Assembly: GCA_045578465.1 (NCBI GenBank)
Contig: JAZNKJ010000013.1
Span: 1 to 32,070, forward strand
DNA: 32,070 nucleotides
Origin: SIG454 sp045578465
GTDB taxonomy: Bacteria; Bacillota; Clostridia; Monoglobales; Monoglobaceae
Direction: 5' to 3'
This document shows positions 15,769 through 24,513 of the stretch, in pieces (the stretch's first letter is position 1; each line of letters begins with the position of its first letter). The notes beneath the pieces were generated by a model. That model was not told where the DNA came from and made no database searches. It worked only from the letters and a program-made list of their open reading frames with translations. The translations under genes were made by a program, and so were the position numbers.

Positions 15769-15797
15769 AAAGGTTAATCCCTATGGGACTAACCTTT
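15769..15797 (-). other. Hairpin between tig and clpP
   Basis: AAAGGTTAGTCCC pairs with GGGATTAACCTTT (one G-U pair) around a 3-nt loop on the minus strand, just after the tig stop codon. No T run follows, so it is either a weak terminator or a processing site between tig and clpP-clpX. Confidence 0.65.
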
Positions 15798-15807
15798 AAT
15801 ATTTTCA

Positions 15808-17085
15808 TTATTTGCTTGTATCTGCATTATCAACAAGGAAGTTAACTGTTTTCTCAACGAGCTTATTTTCCTTTAAATCTTCAGCTTTGAGATATTTCTT
15901 AACATCTTCAAGCTTCATCTTGTTCGCATCTGCAATGTTTTTATATTCTTCTTCAACCTCATCGTCGCTAACCTGAATATTTTCAACCTTAGCAACTTTT
16001 TCAAGAATTAAAGACATCTTAACTTTCTTTTCAGCTTCAGGTAAGAACTGAGCTTTAAGAGCATCAACTGTCATTCCAGTCATCTGCATATACTGATTTA
16101 AGTCAATTCCCTGATATTGCATCTGCATTGCAAAATCGCGAATGCTGTTTTCAACATTTGTATCAATCATAGCCTGAGGAATGTCAATTGTTGTAGCTTC
16201 TGCAACCGCTTCTAAAACAGCATTTTCAAATTCCTGCTTAGAACGGTTTTTGTTAGCCTCTTTAAGCTTCTTTGTTACATCCTCTTTGAGTTCTTCAAAT
16301 GTGTCAAATTCGCTTACATCCTTTGCAAATTCATCATCAAGTTCAGGAAGCTCCTGCATTTTAATCGCATGAACCTTTACTTTGAATTCAGCATCTTTAC
16401 CAGCAAGATCCTTTGAATGATATTCTGTTGGGAATGTAACCTTAACTGTAACATCATCCCCTGCATTTGCACCAATCAACTGGTCTTCAAATCCAGGAAT
16501 GAACTGGCCGGAACCAAGAGTAAGTTCATAACCTTCGCCTTTTCCGCCGTCAAAAGCAACTCCGCCTGTAAAGCCTTCATAGTCGATAACAACTGTGTCA
16601 TCCTTCTGAGCAGCTCTATCTTCAACAGTTACCATACGAGCGTTTCTAGCTCTTAATCTATCGATTTCAGCATTAATTTCCTTTTCTGTTGTCTTGTGTG
16701 TAACCTTCTTAACCTTAACGCCCTTATACTGGCCAAGTTCAAATTCAGGCTTTACAGCAACCTTAGCAGTAAACACAACACCTGTTTCAGCAGAGATTTC
16801 CTTAACATCAATCTCAGGCTGAGCAACAGCTTCAATGTTTTGTTCTTCTATCGCTTTATCATATGCATCAGGAAGAACTATATTTACAGCATCTTCATAA
16901 AAAACTTCTTTGCCGTAATATCTTTCAATTATCGCTCTTGGGGCCTTACCTTTTCTAAAGCCCTGGATATTGATTTTTCCAACATTCTTTTTATAAGCTT
17001 TCTGTATCGCAGCTTCAAACTCCTCTGCGCTTACTTTAAATTCAAAAGAAACCATATTCTTTTCTGCTTTTTCTTTAGTAGCCAT
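15808..17085 (-). CDS. tig: Trigger factor
   Basis: Trigger factor is the ribosome-bound chaperone and peptidyl-prolyl isomerase that meets nascent chains. The 425-residue product has the N-terminal ribosome-binding domain with NIQGFRKGKAPRAIIERYYG (from about residue 38; the FRKGKAPR loop contacts L23), an FKBP-type PPIase domain (about 150-245, with VIDYEGFTGGVAFDGGKGEG and LGSGQFIPGFEDQLIG) and a helical C-terminal cradle. Start ATG 17085 has AGAGAGG upstream. A consensus promoter lies 53 nt before the start. Confidence 0.97.
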   Translation of the reverse strand: MATKEKAEKNMVSFEFKVSAEEFEAAIQKAYKKNVGKINIQGFRKGKAPRAIIERYYGKEVFYEDAVNIVLPDAYDKAIEEQNIEAVAQPEIDVKEISAETGVVFTAKVAVKPEFELGQYKGVKVKKVTHKTTEKEINAEIDRLRARNARMVTVEDRAAQKDDTVVIDYEGFTGGVAFDGGKGEGYELTLGSGQFIPGFEDQLIGANAGDDVTVKVTFPTEYHSKDLAGKDAEFKVKVHAIKMQELPELDDEFAKDVSEFDTFEELKEDVTKKLKEANKNRSKQEFENAVLEAVAEATTIDIPQAMIDTNVENSIRDFAMQMQYQGIDLNQYMQMTGMTVDALKAQFLPEAEKKVKMSLILEKVAKVENIQVSDDEVEEEYKNIADANKMKLEDVKKYLKAEDLKENKLVEKTVNFLVDNADTSK

Positions 17086-17116
17086 CTGTTAAAACCTCTC
17101 TATACATAATTTCCAA

Positions 17117-17129
17117 TAGCATTATGCTA
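17117..17129. repeat. Short palindrome in the tig leader
   Basis: TAGCAT, one base, ATGCTA, starting about where transcription should begin. It might bind a regulator or form a small RNA hairpin; nothing in the sequence decides this. Confidence 0.5.
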
Positions 17130-17137
17130 CAAAATGC

Positions 17138-17166
17138 ATTATAGCACATAATTTTAATATTTTCAA
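17138..17166 (-). promoter_or_regulatory. Promoter of tig
   Basis: TTGAAA, a 17-nt spacer and TATAAT on the minus strand. Confidence 0.8.
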
Positions 17167-17188
17167 TAGCCTATTTGAAAAAAAGTGA

Positions 17189-17884
17189 CTAAATTTCAAG
17201 TAAAATCGGATCAAAATTTATATAATCACAAGAAACAAGTCTTATATCTACTCCGTCCCTTTCTCCCTCAATTGCGGTTTTGTGTGCCGCTGCGTGCAAA
17301 TGACCATAAATAAAGGCCTTTGCGCCATATTCTTTTGCAATATCAAAAAAGTCCTGATTTTCTTCTGAGATTGGCGGGAAATGCATGGCAACCAAGAGCT
17401 TCTCACTCTTATAAATTTTTGCTTCCTCTAAGGACATAACGAGTCTTAGTTTTTCCCTCTCAAAAATCTTTCTGTCCTCTCCTGTTGAGTTTTCAGGGGC
17501 ATAGTTCCATCCTCTTGTGCCGCAAATCGCTATATTTTCATATAAATACGCCGTATTATTCAATATTTTAATTGTAGAAAAATCATTTTCATTAAGAAAA
17601 GCTTCCATTTTGCTCATAGTTGTCCACCAATAATCATGGTTGCCTTTCAGAATAAGCTTAGTGCCGTTTAAAGAATTTAAAAATCTAAAATCTTCCACTG
17701 CCTCTTCCAAATACATTGCCCACGAAATATCACCAGGAATAATTACTATGTCTTCGGCTTTAATTTTCTTCTGCCAGTTTTCTTTAAGCTTTTCTGTATA
17801 ATTTTCCCATTTTGAGCCAAAGATATTCATTGGTTTATCTGTTCCAAACGACAGATGTAAATCTGATATTGCGTATAAAGCCAA
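17189..17884 (-). CDS. Calcineurin-like metallophosphoesterase
   Basis: A 231-residue predicted phosphohydrolase with the complete two-metal motif set: DLHLS (about 7-11), GDISW (about 53-57), GNHDYWW (about 84-90), a later single His in MHFPP (about 162-166) and GHLHAAAH (about 194-201). It has no signal peptide and should be cytoplasmic. The family acts on phosphoesters or nucleic acids and the substrate cannot be read from the sequence. The start is a TTG at 17884 (MALYAISDLHLS) about 9 nt after AAAAGAG; an in-frame TTG three codons earlier directly abuts that site. It is divergent from the DUF1540 gene and I see no convincing promoter in the gap. Confidence 0.88.
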   Translation of the reverse strand: MALYAISDLHLSFGTDKPMNIFGSKWENYTEKLKENWQKKIKAEDIVIIPGDISWAMYLEEAVEDFRFLNSLNGTKLILKGNHDYWWTTMSKMEAFLNENDFSTIKILNNTAYLYENIAICGTRGWNYAPENSTGEDRKIFEREKLRLVMSLEEAKIYKSEKLLVAMHFPPISEENQDFFDIAKEYGAKAFIYGHLHAAAHKTAIEGERDGVDIRLVSCDYINFDPILLEI

Positions 17885-17964
17885 TAAAATCAACTCTTTT
17901 CTTCGAATAAATTTTCCCGTTTAGTAAATAATAATATTGACAAAAACAGAAAGGAGCTAAAACA

Positions 17965-18135
17965 ATGTTTGAAAACAATTCAACACTTTCAGGAGTAAAT
18001 TGCACAGTTTCTGAATGTCATTATCACACAAAGGACGATAGATGCAGTGCAAAAAGCATCATGGTAAACGGTAATTCTGCTACAACATCACGCGAAACAG
18101 AATGCGAAACATTTAAGCCTCATTGCTGCGATTAA
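17965..18135 (+). CDS. DUF1540 domain small cysteine-rich protein
   Basis: This 56-residue gene starts at an ATG with AAGGAG 8 nt upstream and ends at TAA before a strong terminator. The product has six Cys and four His: VNCTVSECHYH near the start, RCSAKSIMV in the middle, and a C-terminal ECETFKPH followed by Cys-Cys-Asp. The spacing CxVxxCxYH...CxAxxIxV...TxCxTF is that of the DUF1540 family of Clostridia, which probably binds a metal; its function is not known. Only single-domain here. It stands alone between two minus-strand genes, so it is its own transcript. Confidence 0.9.
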   Translation: MFENNSTLSGVNCTVSECHYHTKDDRCSAKSIMVNGNSATTSRETECETFKPHCCD

Positions 18136-18166
18136 TTTAAAATCAGTATTGCAAGTCAATACATTC

Positions 18167-18190
18167 AAAAGGGCGGAAAACCGCCCTTTT
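18167..18190. terminator. Bidirectional terminator between the DUF1540 gene and thrC
   Basis: AAAAGGGCGG and CCGCCCTTTT form a perfect 10-bp stem with a 4-nt A loop. T runs are short on both sides. It serves both converging transcripts. Confidence 0.82.
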
Positions 18191-18203
18191 GTTATGTCAT
18201 CTT

Positions 18204-19700
18204 CTATTTAAGAAATTTTTCAACAGCTTTTAACATATCGTTTTTGTCGCATACATTATTGAATCTGATTTTCTTATTTTTAAGAGTTTTAAGACCCTTT
18301 GGAATGTCTGTTCCTGAAACCTTTGAGAGAAGCTCCAAAAGTTCAAAATCGTCCTTATTTGCCATCTCGGATTCCTTGCCGAGAGCTGACAATACGCTTT
18401 CATTGAATTTATAAGGGCTTGCTGTTGAAGCGATAACAGTTTTGGTGTTATCTCCTGTCTTCTCTTTATACTGTGTATAAACATCAAGAGCTACCGCCGT
18501 ATGAGTATCAGCTGTATAGTCATATTTCTCCTTAACAGCATAAATACGCTCTTTTGTAAAGTAGTCATCACAACATCCTGCCCAGAAAAGCTCGCTTATC
18601 TGTTCAAATATGTTTCCAGGAACGGTATATCTGCCTGTTTCACGAAGTTCATTCATAAGAGAACTTACTACCTTATCGTCGCATCCGCTAAGGTCATATA
18701 AAAGTCTTTCAAGGTTGCTTGAAATGAGAATATCCATTGACGGAGAAATTGTTGTGTGGAACTGACGATTTCTGTCATAAGTTCCTGTCTGCATAAAATC
18801 TGTCAGAATATTATTGCAGTTTGATGCGCAAATCAATTTATTAACCGGAAGTCCCATCTTCATTGCGTAATAAGCTGCTAAGATGTTACCAAAGTTACCC
18901 GTAGGCACGCAAACATTTATCTTGTCCCCTAAGGTTATTTCCCCTGAAATGAGCATATCGCAATATGCGGAAATATAATAAACAATCTGAGGGGCAAGTC
19001 TTCCCCAGTTAATAGAGTTTGCAGAGGATAAAACATAGTTTTTCTTGAGAAGCTCTTCCTTAACCTTGTTGTCAGTAAAGATAGTTTTAACTCCGGTCTG
19101 TGCATCATCAAAGTTTCCGTAAATTCCGGAAACACAAACATTTTTGCCTTCCTGTGTTATCATCTGAAGCTTTTGAATATCGCTTACGCCATCACTTGGA
19201 TAGAATACGATAATCTTTGTTCCGTCAACATCTTTAAAGCCTTCAAGAGCAGCTTTACCTGTATCACCTGATGTGGCAACCAAAATAACAACGGTTTTAT
19301 CTTCTCCCGTCTTTGCCATAGCGGTTGTAAGCAAATGCGGAAGAATTTGAAGAGCCATATCTTTAAATGCGCAGGTCGGACCGTGCCAGAGTTCTAAAAC
19401 AAACTCACTGTCAGAGAGTTTTACAAGTGGAGCAGGTTTTCTTTTATCGAATTTCGCCCCTGAATAAGCCTTTACCGCGCATTCTCTTACCTCTTTAACC
19501 TTGTAGTCGGTTAAGAATTTTTTAAGAATATAGGTTGCCTTTTCCACATATGAAAGCTTGGCAATTTTCTCAATTTCCTCCAAGGAAATCTGAGGAAATT
19601 CTTCAGGAACAAAAAGTCCGCCTTCGGTAGACAAACCCTGCTTAATCGCCAATGCTGAATCAATTTTTAAAGAATTATTTCTAGTGCTTGTATATTTCAT
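18204..19700 (-). CDS. thrC: Threonine synthase
   Basis: ThrC converts O-phosphohomoserine to threonine with pyridoxal phosphate. The 498-residue product belongs to the longer threonine synthase class: N-terminal YTSTRNN and STEGGLFVPEEFP, the PLP lysine at position 113 in HGPTCAFKDMALQILPH, the phosphate-binding VATSGDTGKAALEG, and NSINWGRLAPQIVYY. ATG 19700 has AGGAG 10 nt upstream. No other threonine or homoserine gene is close. Only about 30 nt separate it from the hairpin behind the P-loop gene and I see no promoter there, so it probably depends on read-through. Confidence 0.95.
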   Translation of the reverse strand: MKYTSTRNNSLKIDSALAIKQGLSTEGGLFVPEEFPQISLEEIEKIAKLSYVEKATYILKKFLTDYKVKEVRECAVKAYSGAKFDKRKPAPLVKLSDSEFVLELWHGPTCAFKDMALQILPHLLTTAMAKTGEDKTVVILVATSGDTGKAALEGFKDVDGTKIIVFYPSDGVSDIQKLQMITQEGKNVCVSGIYGNFDDAQTGVKTIFTDNKVKEELLKKNYVLSSANSINWGRLAPQIVYYISAYCDMLISGEITLGDKINVCVPTGNFGNILAAYYAMKMGLPVNKLICASNCNNILTDFMQTGTYDRNRQFHTTISPSMDILISSNLERLLYDLSGCDDKVVSSLMNELRETGRYTVPGNIFEQISELFWAGCCDDYFTKERIYAVKEKYDYTADTHTAVALDVYTQYKEKTGDNTKTVIASTASPYKFNESVLSALGKESEMANKDDFELLELLSKVSGTDIPKGLKTLKNKKIRFNNVCDKNDMLKAVEKFLK

Positions 19701-19728
19701 TTGACCGTTTCTCCTATATTAAAATTTT

Positions 19729-19750
19729 AAAGGGAGCCTGAGCTCCCTTT
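19729..19750 (-). terminator. Hairpin between the P-loop gene and thrC, likely partial terminator
   Basis: AAAGGGAGC and GCTCCCTTT form a 9-bp stem around a 4-nt loop; the following run is interrupted (AAAATTTT). As thrC has no visible promoter, it may only attenuate transcription. Confidence 0.6.
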
Positions 19751-19767
19751 AAAGCAGTATTTAAACT

Positions 19768-20181
19768 TTATGCCATATACTTCTTAACAAGTTCTGTTGC
19801 AGAAGATTCTTCTGCGCTGATCATAAGAGTAAAGGAAACATTAAACTTTTCTTCAAGCTTTTCAATAGCTTTTACAAAATCATCTATATTATCCATTGTT
19901 TCAGAAGGCACGCTCTTGAACACACTGTCAATGAAAATGTGTGTTACATCAAAGTCCTGAGCAATAATACCGCTGAGCAAACCAACGAACATATCAAAAT
20001 TGGCAATATCAAAGTTTTCGGTATCAACCAAACGAGCGCTTCTGTCTATGTCGTGCATAAGTCTCTGACCTTCAGTTATGCAAACAACATTCCCTTTTTC
20101 AACATTGATTGCGTCATTAACAGCATCAATCAATTTTTTGGTCTTACCGCAGCCTTTTAAGCCAATGTAAATTTTAATCAT
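19768..20181 (-). CDS. Small P-loop NTP-binding protein of unknown function
   Basis: The 137-residue product begins with a Walker A motif, GLKGCGKT at residues 7-14, directly after the first beta strand (MIKIYI). A possible Walker B is THIFID near residue 84. An acidic stretch, IDDFVKAIEKLEEKF, follows. It is a compact single domain with no membrane segment or zinc motif, shorter than thymidine kinase, which it vaguely recalls in layout; the TK zinc and substrate loops are missing, so I reject that name. ATG 20181 has GAAAGGCGG 8 nt upstream. It lies between pgi and thrC on the same strand. The role is unknown. Confidence 0.82.
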   Translation of the reverse strand: MIKIYIGLKGCGKTKKLIDAVNDAINVEKGNVVCITEGQRLMHDIDRSARLVDTENFDIANFDMFVGLLSGIIAQDFDVTHIFIDSVFKSVPSETMDNIDDFVKAIEKLEEKFNVSFTLMISAEESSATELVKKYMA

Positions 20182-20266
20182 ATCTAAAACCGCCTTTCAA
20201 AGAATGTTTTATTTCTTTTTTATATCATAACATAAATTTTCCAAGAACACAACACTTTTTTGAAAT

Positions 20267-21604
20267 TTATTTTAATCTTTCTTCAAGGGCAGCCTTTTCA
20301 CTTTCATAGCCGGGTTTTCCAAGGAGAGCAAACATATTTTTCTTATAGCTTTCAACCCCCGGCTGATTAAACGGATTTACTCCTAAAACATATCCACTTA
20401 TGCCGCACGCCTTTTCAAAGAAATAGATAAGCTGACCTAATGTATATTCATCAAGCGCTTTAAGCTTAATGATAAGGTTAGGGGCATTTCCGTCTGTATG
20501 AGCAAGAAGAGTTCCCTCAAATGCCTTTTTATTTACAAAATCGACAGTTTTTCCACTAAGGAAGTTGAGGCCGTCAACATTGTCTTTATCTGCTTCAATT
20601 ACAATATCTGTCTTTGAATTTTCAACATATAAAACAGTTTCAAAAAGGAGTCTTACGCCGTCCTGAATATACTGTCCCATAGAGTGTAGGTCAGTTGAAA
20701 AGCTTACTCCCGCAGGGAAAATGCCCTTGCCGTCTTTGCCTTCACTTTCCCCAAAGAGCTGTTTCCACCATTCAGTAAAATACTGAAGCTCAGGGTCATA
20801 GTTTACAAGCATTTCCACAGCCTTACCTTTTCTGTGTAAAATATTTCTTACAGCGGCATACTGATAACATTCATTTGTTTTAAGGTCATCTTCACCATAT
20901 AAAACGCGGGCATCATTTGCACCTTCCATAAGCTTATCAATGTCAGCACCGCTAACTGCGATTGGTAAAAGACCAACTGCTGTTAAAACAGAGAATCTTC
21001 CGCCAACATCATCAGGAACAACGAATGTCTCATAGCCTTCTGCATCCGCAAGCTTTTTAAGAGCACCCTTTTCTTTATCGGTTGTTGCGTAAATTCTGTT
21101 TTTAGCTTCTTCCTTGCCGTATTTGTTTTCAAGATACTGCTTGAAAATTCTGAATGCAATAGCAGGTTCAGTTGTTGTTCCTGATTTTGAAATAATATTA
21201 ACAGAAACATCAAGACCTTCTATTGACTTTAAAAGACTGTTTAAATAGTTAGGGCTTATGCTGTTTCCGGCATAAACAATCTTTGTCTTAGCAGTATCAT
21301 TATAAAATGGTCCGTTAAGGAAGTCGATCGCCGCTTTTGCACCAAGGTATGAGCCGCCGATACCGATAACAACCAAAACATCAGAATCTTTTCTGATTTT
21401 TTCTGCCGCCTTCTTAATGCGGGCAAATTCTTCTCTGTCATAATTTTCAGGAAGATCAACCCAACCTAAAAAGTCGCTGCCTTCACCTGTTTTATCACAA
21501 ATAAGTTTGTGGGCAGCAGAAATTTCGTCCGAAATTTTATCTATCTCCTCCTTATCAAAAAACTTCAAGGCTTTTTCATAATCAAAGGTTATATTTTTGT
21601 TCAT
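20267..21604 (-). CDS. pgi: Glucose-6-phosphate isomerase
   Basis: Pgi interconverts glucose-6-phosphate and fructose-6-phosphate in glycolysis. The 445-residue product is of the shorter Gram-positive type: IGIGGSYLGAKAAIDFL (about 77-93), SKSGTTTEPAIAFR (about 142-155), the catalytic Glu in GKGIFPAGVSFSTDLHSMGQ (from about 290) and GVNPFNQPGVESYKKNMFALL at the end. The start is the ATG at 21604 (MNKNITFDYE), 9 nt after AGGAG; an in-frame ATG two codons earlier is only 3 nt from it. It has its own promoter and could channel galactose carbon from the nearby gal genes into glycolysis. Confidence 0.97.
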   Translation of the reverse strand: MNKNITFDYEKALKFFDKEEIDKISDEISAAHKLICDKTGEGSDFLGWVDLPENYDREEFARIKKAAEKIRKDSDVLVVIGIGGSYLGAKAAIDFLNGPFYNDTAKTKIVYAGNSISPNYLNSLLKSIEGLDVSVNIISKSGTTTEPAIAFRIFKQYLENKYGKEEAKNRIYATTDKEKGALKKLADAEGYETFVVPDDVGGRFSVLTAVGLLPIAVSGADIDKLMEGANDARVLYGEDDLKTNECYQYAAVRNILHRKGKAVEMLVNYDPELQYFTEWWKQLFGESEGKDGKGIFPAGVSFSTDLHSMGQYIQDGVRLLFETVLYVENSKTDIVIEADKDNVDGLNFLSGKTVDFVNKKAFEGTLLAHTDGNAPNLIIKLKALDEYTLGQLIYFFEKACGISGYVLGVNPFNQPGVESYKKNMFALLGKPGYESEKAALEERLK

Positions 21605-21639
21605 AGTCATTCACTCCTATTTGTTTTTTATCATTTATT

Positions 21640-21668
21640 ATTCTACCATATTTTTCTTTGAGATTCAA
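21640..21668 (-). promoter_or_regulatory. Promoter of pgi
   Basis: TTGAAT, a 17-nt spacer and TAGAAT on the minus strand, 35 nt upstream of the pgi start codon. Confidence 0.7.
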
Positions 21669-21689
21669 TAGATTTTCCTCAATTTTAAA

Positions 21690-21725
21690 AATAAAAACAA
21701 GGGCCTTTGCCCTTGTTTTTATTTT
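21690..21725 (-). terminator. Terminator after the small lipoprotein gene
   Basis: AAAAACAAGGGC and GCCCTTGTTTTT form a 12-bp stem with a 4-nt loop, followed by T-rich sequence on the minus strand. It closes the operon that runs from about 28.8 kb down to here. Confidence 0.92.
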
Positions 21726-21961
21726 TACTTATTTGCATTTGTGCTCGTATTATTATTTGTGTCCATATTGTTGTTTGTGTTGTCGCTTCCGGTAACATCA
21801 TCAACAACATTTTCTGCGCCATCCAGCACATCGTTAACTGCATTTCCTGCATCCTCAATTATGCCGTCGTCTCCTTTATCTGCGTTTCCGCTGTTTGAAG
21901 AACACGCCGCGAAGCTAAACACAAGCATTAGTCCCAAAATCAGAGTAATAACTCTCTTCAT
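21725..21961 (-). CDS. Small secreted lipoprotein of unknown function
   Basis: A 78-residue product with a type II signal peptide: MKRV, a hydrophobic core, and the lipobox FAAC with Cys at 20. The mature part is low-complexity, rich in Asp, Asn, Gly and Val, and ends with runs of Asn and Thr. It contains a repeated DAGNAVNDVLDGAENVVDDV-type pattern, i.e. short amphipathic units. Such proteins are common in Clostridia near cell-envelope genes; no function can be assigned. ATG 21961 has AAAGGAG upstream. It follows leuS after 68 nt and has a TATAAT-like -10 but no clear -35. Confidence 0.82.
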   Translation of the reverse strand: MKRVITLILGLMLVFSFAACSSNSGNADKGDDGIIEDAGNAVNDVLDGAENVVDDVTGSDNTNNNMDTNNNTSTNANK

Positions 21962-22029
21962 ACTATCAAACTCCTTTAGGTTTTAAATTTGTGTACAAAG
22001 ATATTATACCCATTTTTTGTGTATTATAC

Positions 22030-24501
22030 TTACTTAACAACAATATTTATAAGCTTTTTCGGTACAGCAATAACCTTAACAACTTCTTTTCCTTCGATTA
22101 AACCTTTTACAGTTTCGTCGTTTAAGGCAAGCTCTTGCATTTGAGATGGGTTAAGATCAGGAGAAATCATAAGTTTTCCTCTTATTTTACCGTTAATCTG
22201 AACAACAACTTCAATCTCGCTTACAACAAGCGCATTTTCGTCATATTTAACCCAAGGTGTTTCAGTTACAGTGCCTTCCCCTCCTATCATTTCCCACATT
22301 TCGCTAGACACATGAGGAATAAACGGAGCCAAAAGCACAACAAGAGTTTTGACTGTTTCGCCAATTAATGCTTTATTATAGTCTTCAGCTTTTGTGTTCT
22401 CCTTGTAGATATAAAGAGCATTAACCATTTCCATAATACTGCTTATTGCAGTATTAAAGCTGAATCTCTCAAAGTCATCTGTAACCTTCTTTATACTTGT
22501 GTGAACGGCAAGACGGAGCTTTTTCTCGTCTGCGTTAAGGTCACTATGTGAAACCGTTTCATCAGACATATACTCTTTAAGCTCGTCAACCGCTCTCCAT
22601 ACACGATTAATAAATCTGTATGCACCTTCAACGGCAGTATCGCTCCAATCAAGGTCTCTTTCAGGTGGAGCTGCAAAAAGAATGAAAAGTCTTGCAGTGT
22701 CAGCGCCGTATTTTTCGATAATTTCGTCAGGGCTGACAACATTACCAACTGATTTTGACATCTTGCTTCCGTCTTTTAATACCATACCCTGAGTTAAAAG
22801 GTTAGCAAAAGGTTCAACAGAGCTTACATAGCCTAAATCATAGAGAACTTTTGTTAAGAATCTTGAATAAAGAAGGTGGAGAATTGCGTGTTCAACGCCG
22901 CCTATATACTGGTCAACATTCATCCAGTAATCAGTCTTTTCTTTATCGAAAGGCATTTCTGCATTTTTCGGATCGCAATATCTTAAGAAATACCAGGATG
23001 AACATACGAATGTGTCCATAGTATCAATTTCGCGTTTTGCCTTTCCGCCACAGCAAGGACAAGTTGTGTTTATAAACTCCTCACACTCAGAAAGCGGAGA
23101 TTTTCCAAGTCCTGTAAACTTAACATTTTCAGGAAGCATAACCGGTAAATCTTTTTCAGGAACAGGAACAGTTCCACACTTTTCACAGTAAATAATCGGA
23201 ATCGGTGCTCCCCAATATCTCTGTCTGGAAATAAGCCAATCGCGAAGTCTGAAATTAATCTTTCTTTCGCCGAACTTTTTGTCTTCTATATATTCAATAA
23301 TTTTCGCAAGGGCTTCACGGTTATTAAGGCCGTTGAATTCCCCTGAATTAACCATTGTTCCTTCGGCTGCAAAAGCTTCTGTAAGGTCTTCTGAAGAAAT
23401 ATTTTCTCCGTCAGGCATAACAACGATTTCAATTGGAAGATTATATTTCTTTGCAAAGTCAAAATCACGCTGGTCATGAGCAGGAACACCCATAACAACA
23501 CCTGTGCCATAGTCTAAAAATACATAGTTTGCAAGGTAAAGCGGAATTTTCTTATCGTTAAGAGGATTGATAACATAAACACCTGTAAATACGCCTTCTT
23601 TTTCAGTATCGGTTGCAGATCTTGTTATTTCGTTCATCCCTTGAACTTTCTTAATAAACTCCCGACATTCCTCTTCCTGTTCTTTGCCTTTAATGAGGCT
23701 TTCAACGATAGGATGTTCAGGTGCAATAACCATATAAGAAACACCGAAAATTGTATCAGGACGAGTCGTGAATACTGTCAAAGTTTCGTCGCTGCCGTCA
23801 ATTTTAAATTCAACTTCTGCGCCTTCGGAACGACCAATCCAGTTTCTCTGCATACTCTTAACCTTATCCGGCCAGCCATCAAGCATATCAATATCATCAA
23901 GAAGTTTCTGCGCATATTCGGTAATTTTAAAGAACCACTGTTCAAGGTCTTTTTTACCAACTTCGCTCTTACATCTTTCACACTTTCCGTTAACAACTTG
24001 CTCGTTTGCAAGCACTGTCTGGCAAGACGGACACCAGTTAACAAAAGACTTTTTCTTATATGCAAGACCGTTATTATAAAGCATTAAGAACATCCACTGT
24101 GTGAACTTATAATAATCAGGTTTTGCTGTTGCAACTTCTCTGTCCCAGTCATAGCTGAAACCGAGCTGTTTGAGCTGTTTTCTCATATTATCAATGTTTG
24201 ACCAGGTCCAGTCAGCAGGAGGTGTCCCGTTTTTGATTGCGGCATTTTCAGCAGGAAGGCCGAAAGAATCCCATCCCATCGGATGAAGAACATTATATCC
24301 CTGCATCTTCTTATATCTCGCCAAAACATCCCCTATTGAGTAGTTTCTTACATGTCCCATATGTAAATTACCTGACGGATAAGGGAACATTTCAAGAGTA
24401 TAATATTTGGGTTTATCCATAGACTCGTTTATTTTAAACGCCTCTGTTTCCTCCCAATTCTTCTGCCATTTTTCTTCTATTGTTTTAAAATCGTATCTCA
24501 T
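22030..24501 (-). CDS. leuS: Leucyl-tRNA synthetase
   Basis: LeuS charges tRNA-Leu. The 823-residue class I enzyme shows EMFPYPSGNLHMGHVRNY (HIGH-type motif, about 37-54), zinc-site cysteine pairs in CPSC and CERC (about 157-176), the CP1 editing domain with TTRPDTIFGVSYMV and GVPAHDQRDFDFA, the CGTVPVPEKDLPV zinc knuckle, and KMSKSVGNVVSPDE (class I KMSKS). C-terminal anticodon-binding and leucine-specific domains are intact. The ATG has AGGAGAG upstream and lies 12 nt after the rsfS stop. No T-box leader is present; the gene sits inside an operon. Confidence 0.98.
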   Translation of the reverse strand: MRYDFKTIEEKWQKNWEETEAFKINESMDKPKYYTLEMFPYPSGNLHMGHVRNYSIGDVLARYKKMQGYNVLHPMGWDSFGLPAENAAIKNGTPPADWTWSNIDNMRKQLKQLGFSYDWDREVATAKPDYYKFTQWMFLMLYNNGLAYKKKSFVNWCPSCQTVLANEQVVNGKCERCKSEVGKKDLEQWFFKITEYAQKLLDDIDMLDGWPDKVKSMQRNWIGRSEGAEVEFKIDGSDETLTVFTTRPDTIFGVSYMVIAPEHPIVESLIKGKEQEEECREFIKKVQGMNEITRSATDTEKEGVFTGVYVINPLNDKKIPLYLANYVFLDYGTGVVMGVPAHDQRDFDFAKKYNLPIEIVVMPDGENISSEDLTEAFAAEGTMVNSGEFNGLNNREALAKIIEYIEDKKFGERKINFRLRDWLISRQRYWGAPIPIIYCEKCGTVPVPEKDLPVMLPENVKFTGLGKSPLSECEEFINTTCPCCGGKAKREIDTMDTFVCSSWYFLRYCDPKNAEMPFDKEKTDYWMNVDQYIGGVEHAILHLLYSRFLTKVLYDLGYVSSVEPFANLLTQGMVLKDGSKMSKSVGNVVSPDEIIEKYGADTARLFILFAAPPERDLDWSDTAVEGAYRFINRVWRAVDELKEYMSDETVSHSDLNADEKKLRLAVHTSIKKVTDDFERFSFNTAISSIMEMVNALYIYKENTKAEDYNKALIGETVKTLVVLLAPFIPHVSSEMWEMIGGEGTVTETPWVKYDENALVVSEIEVVVQINGKIRGKLMISPDLNPSQMQELALNDETVKGLIEGKEVVKVIAVPKKLINIVVK

Positions 24502-24513
24502 AATACTCTCCTC

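Noticed and set aside
15715..15807. CtsR operator upstream of clpP
   Set aside because: No direct repeat of the GGTCAAA heptad is found in either direction.
17937..17942. TTGACA just before the DUF1540 gene as a -35 box
   Set aside because: Only 22 nt separate it from the ATG and the ribosome site already fills that gap, so there is no room for a -10 and a transcription start serving this gene.
19768..20181. Thymidine kinase for the small P-loop protein
   Set aside because: It lacks the zinc-binding cysteines and the substrate lasso region and is about 50 residues too short.
24502..24513. T-box leader for leuS, and likewise for thrC
   Set aside because: The gaps upstream of both genes are far too short for a T-box and contain no T-box sequence.
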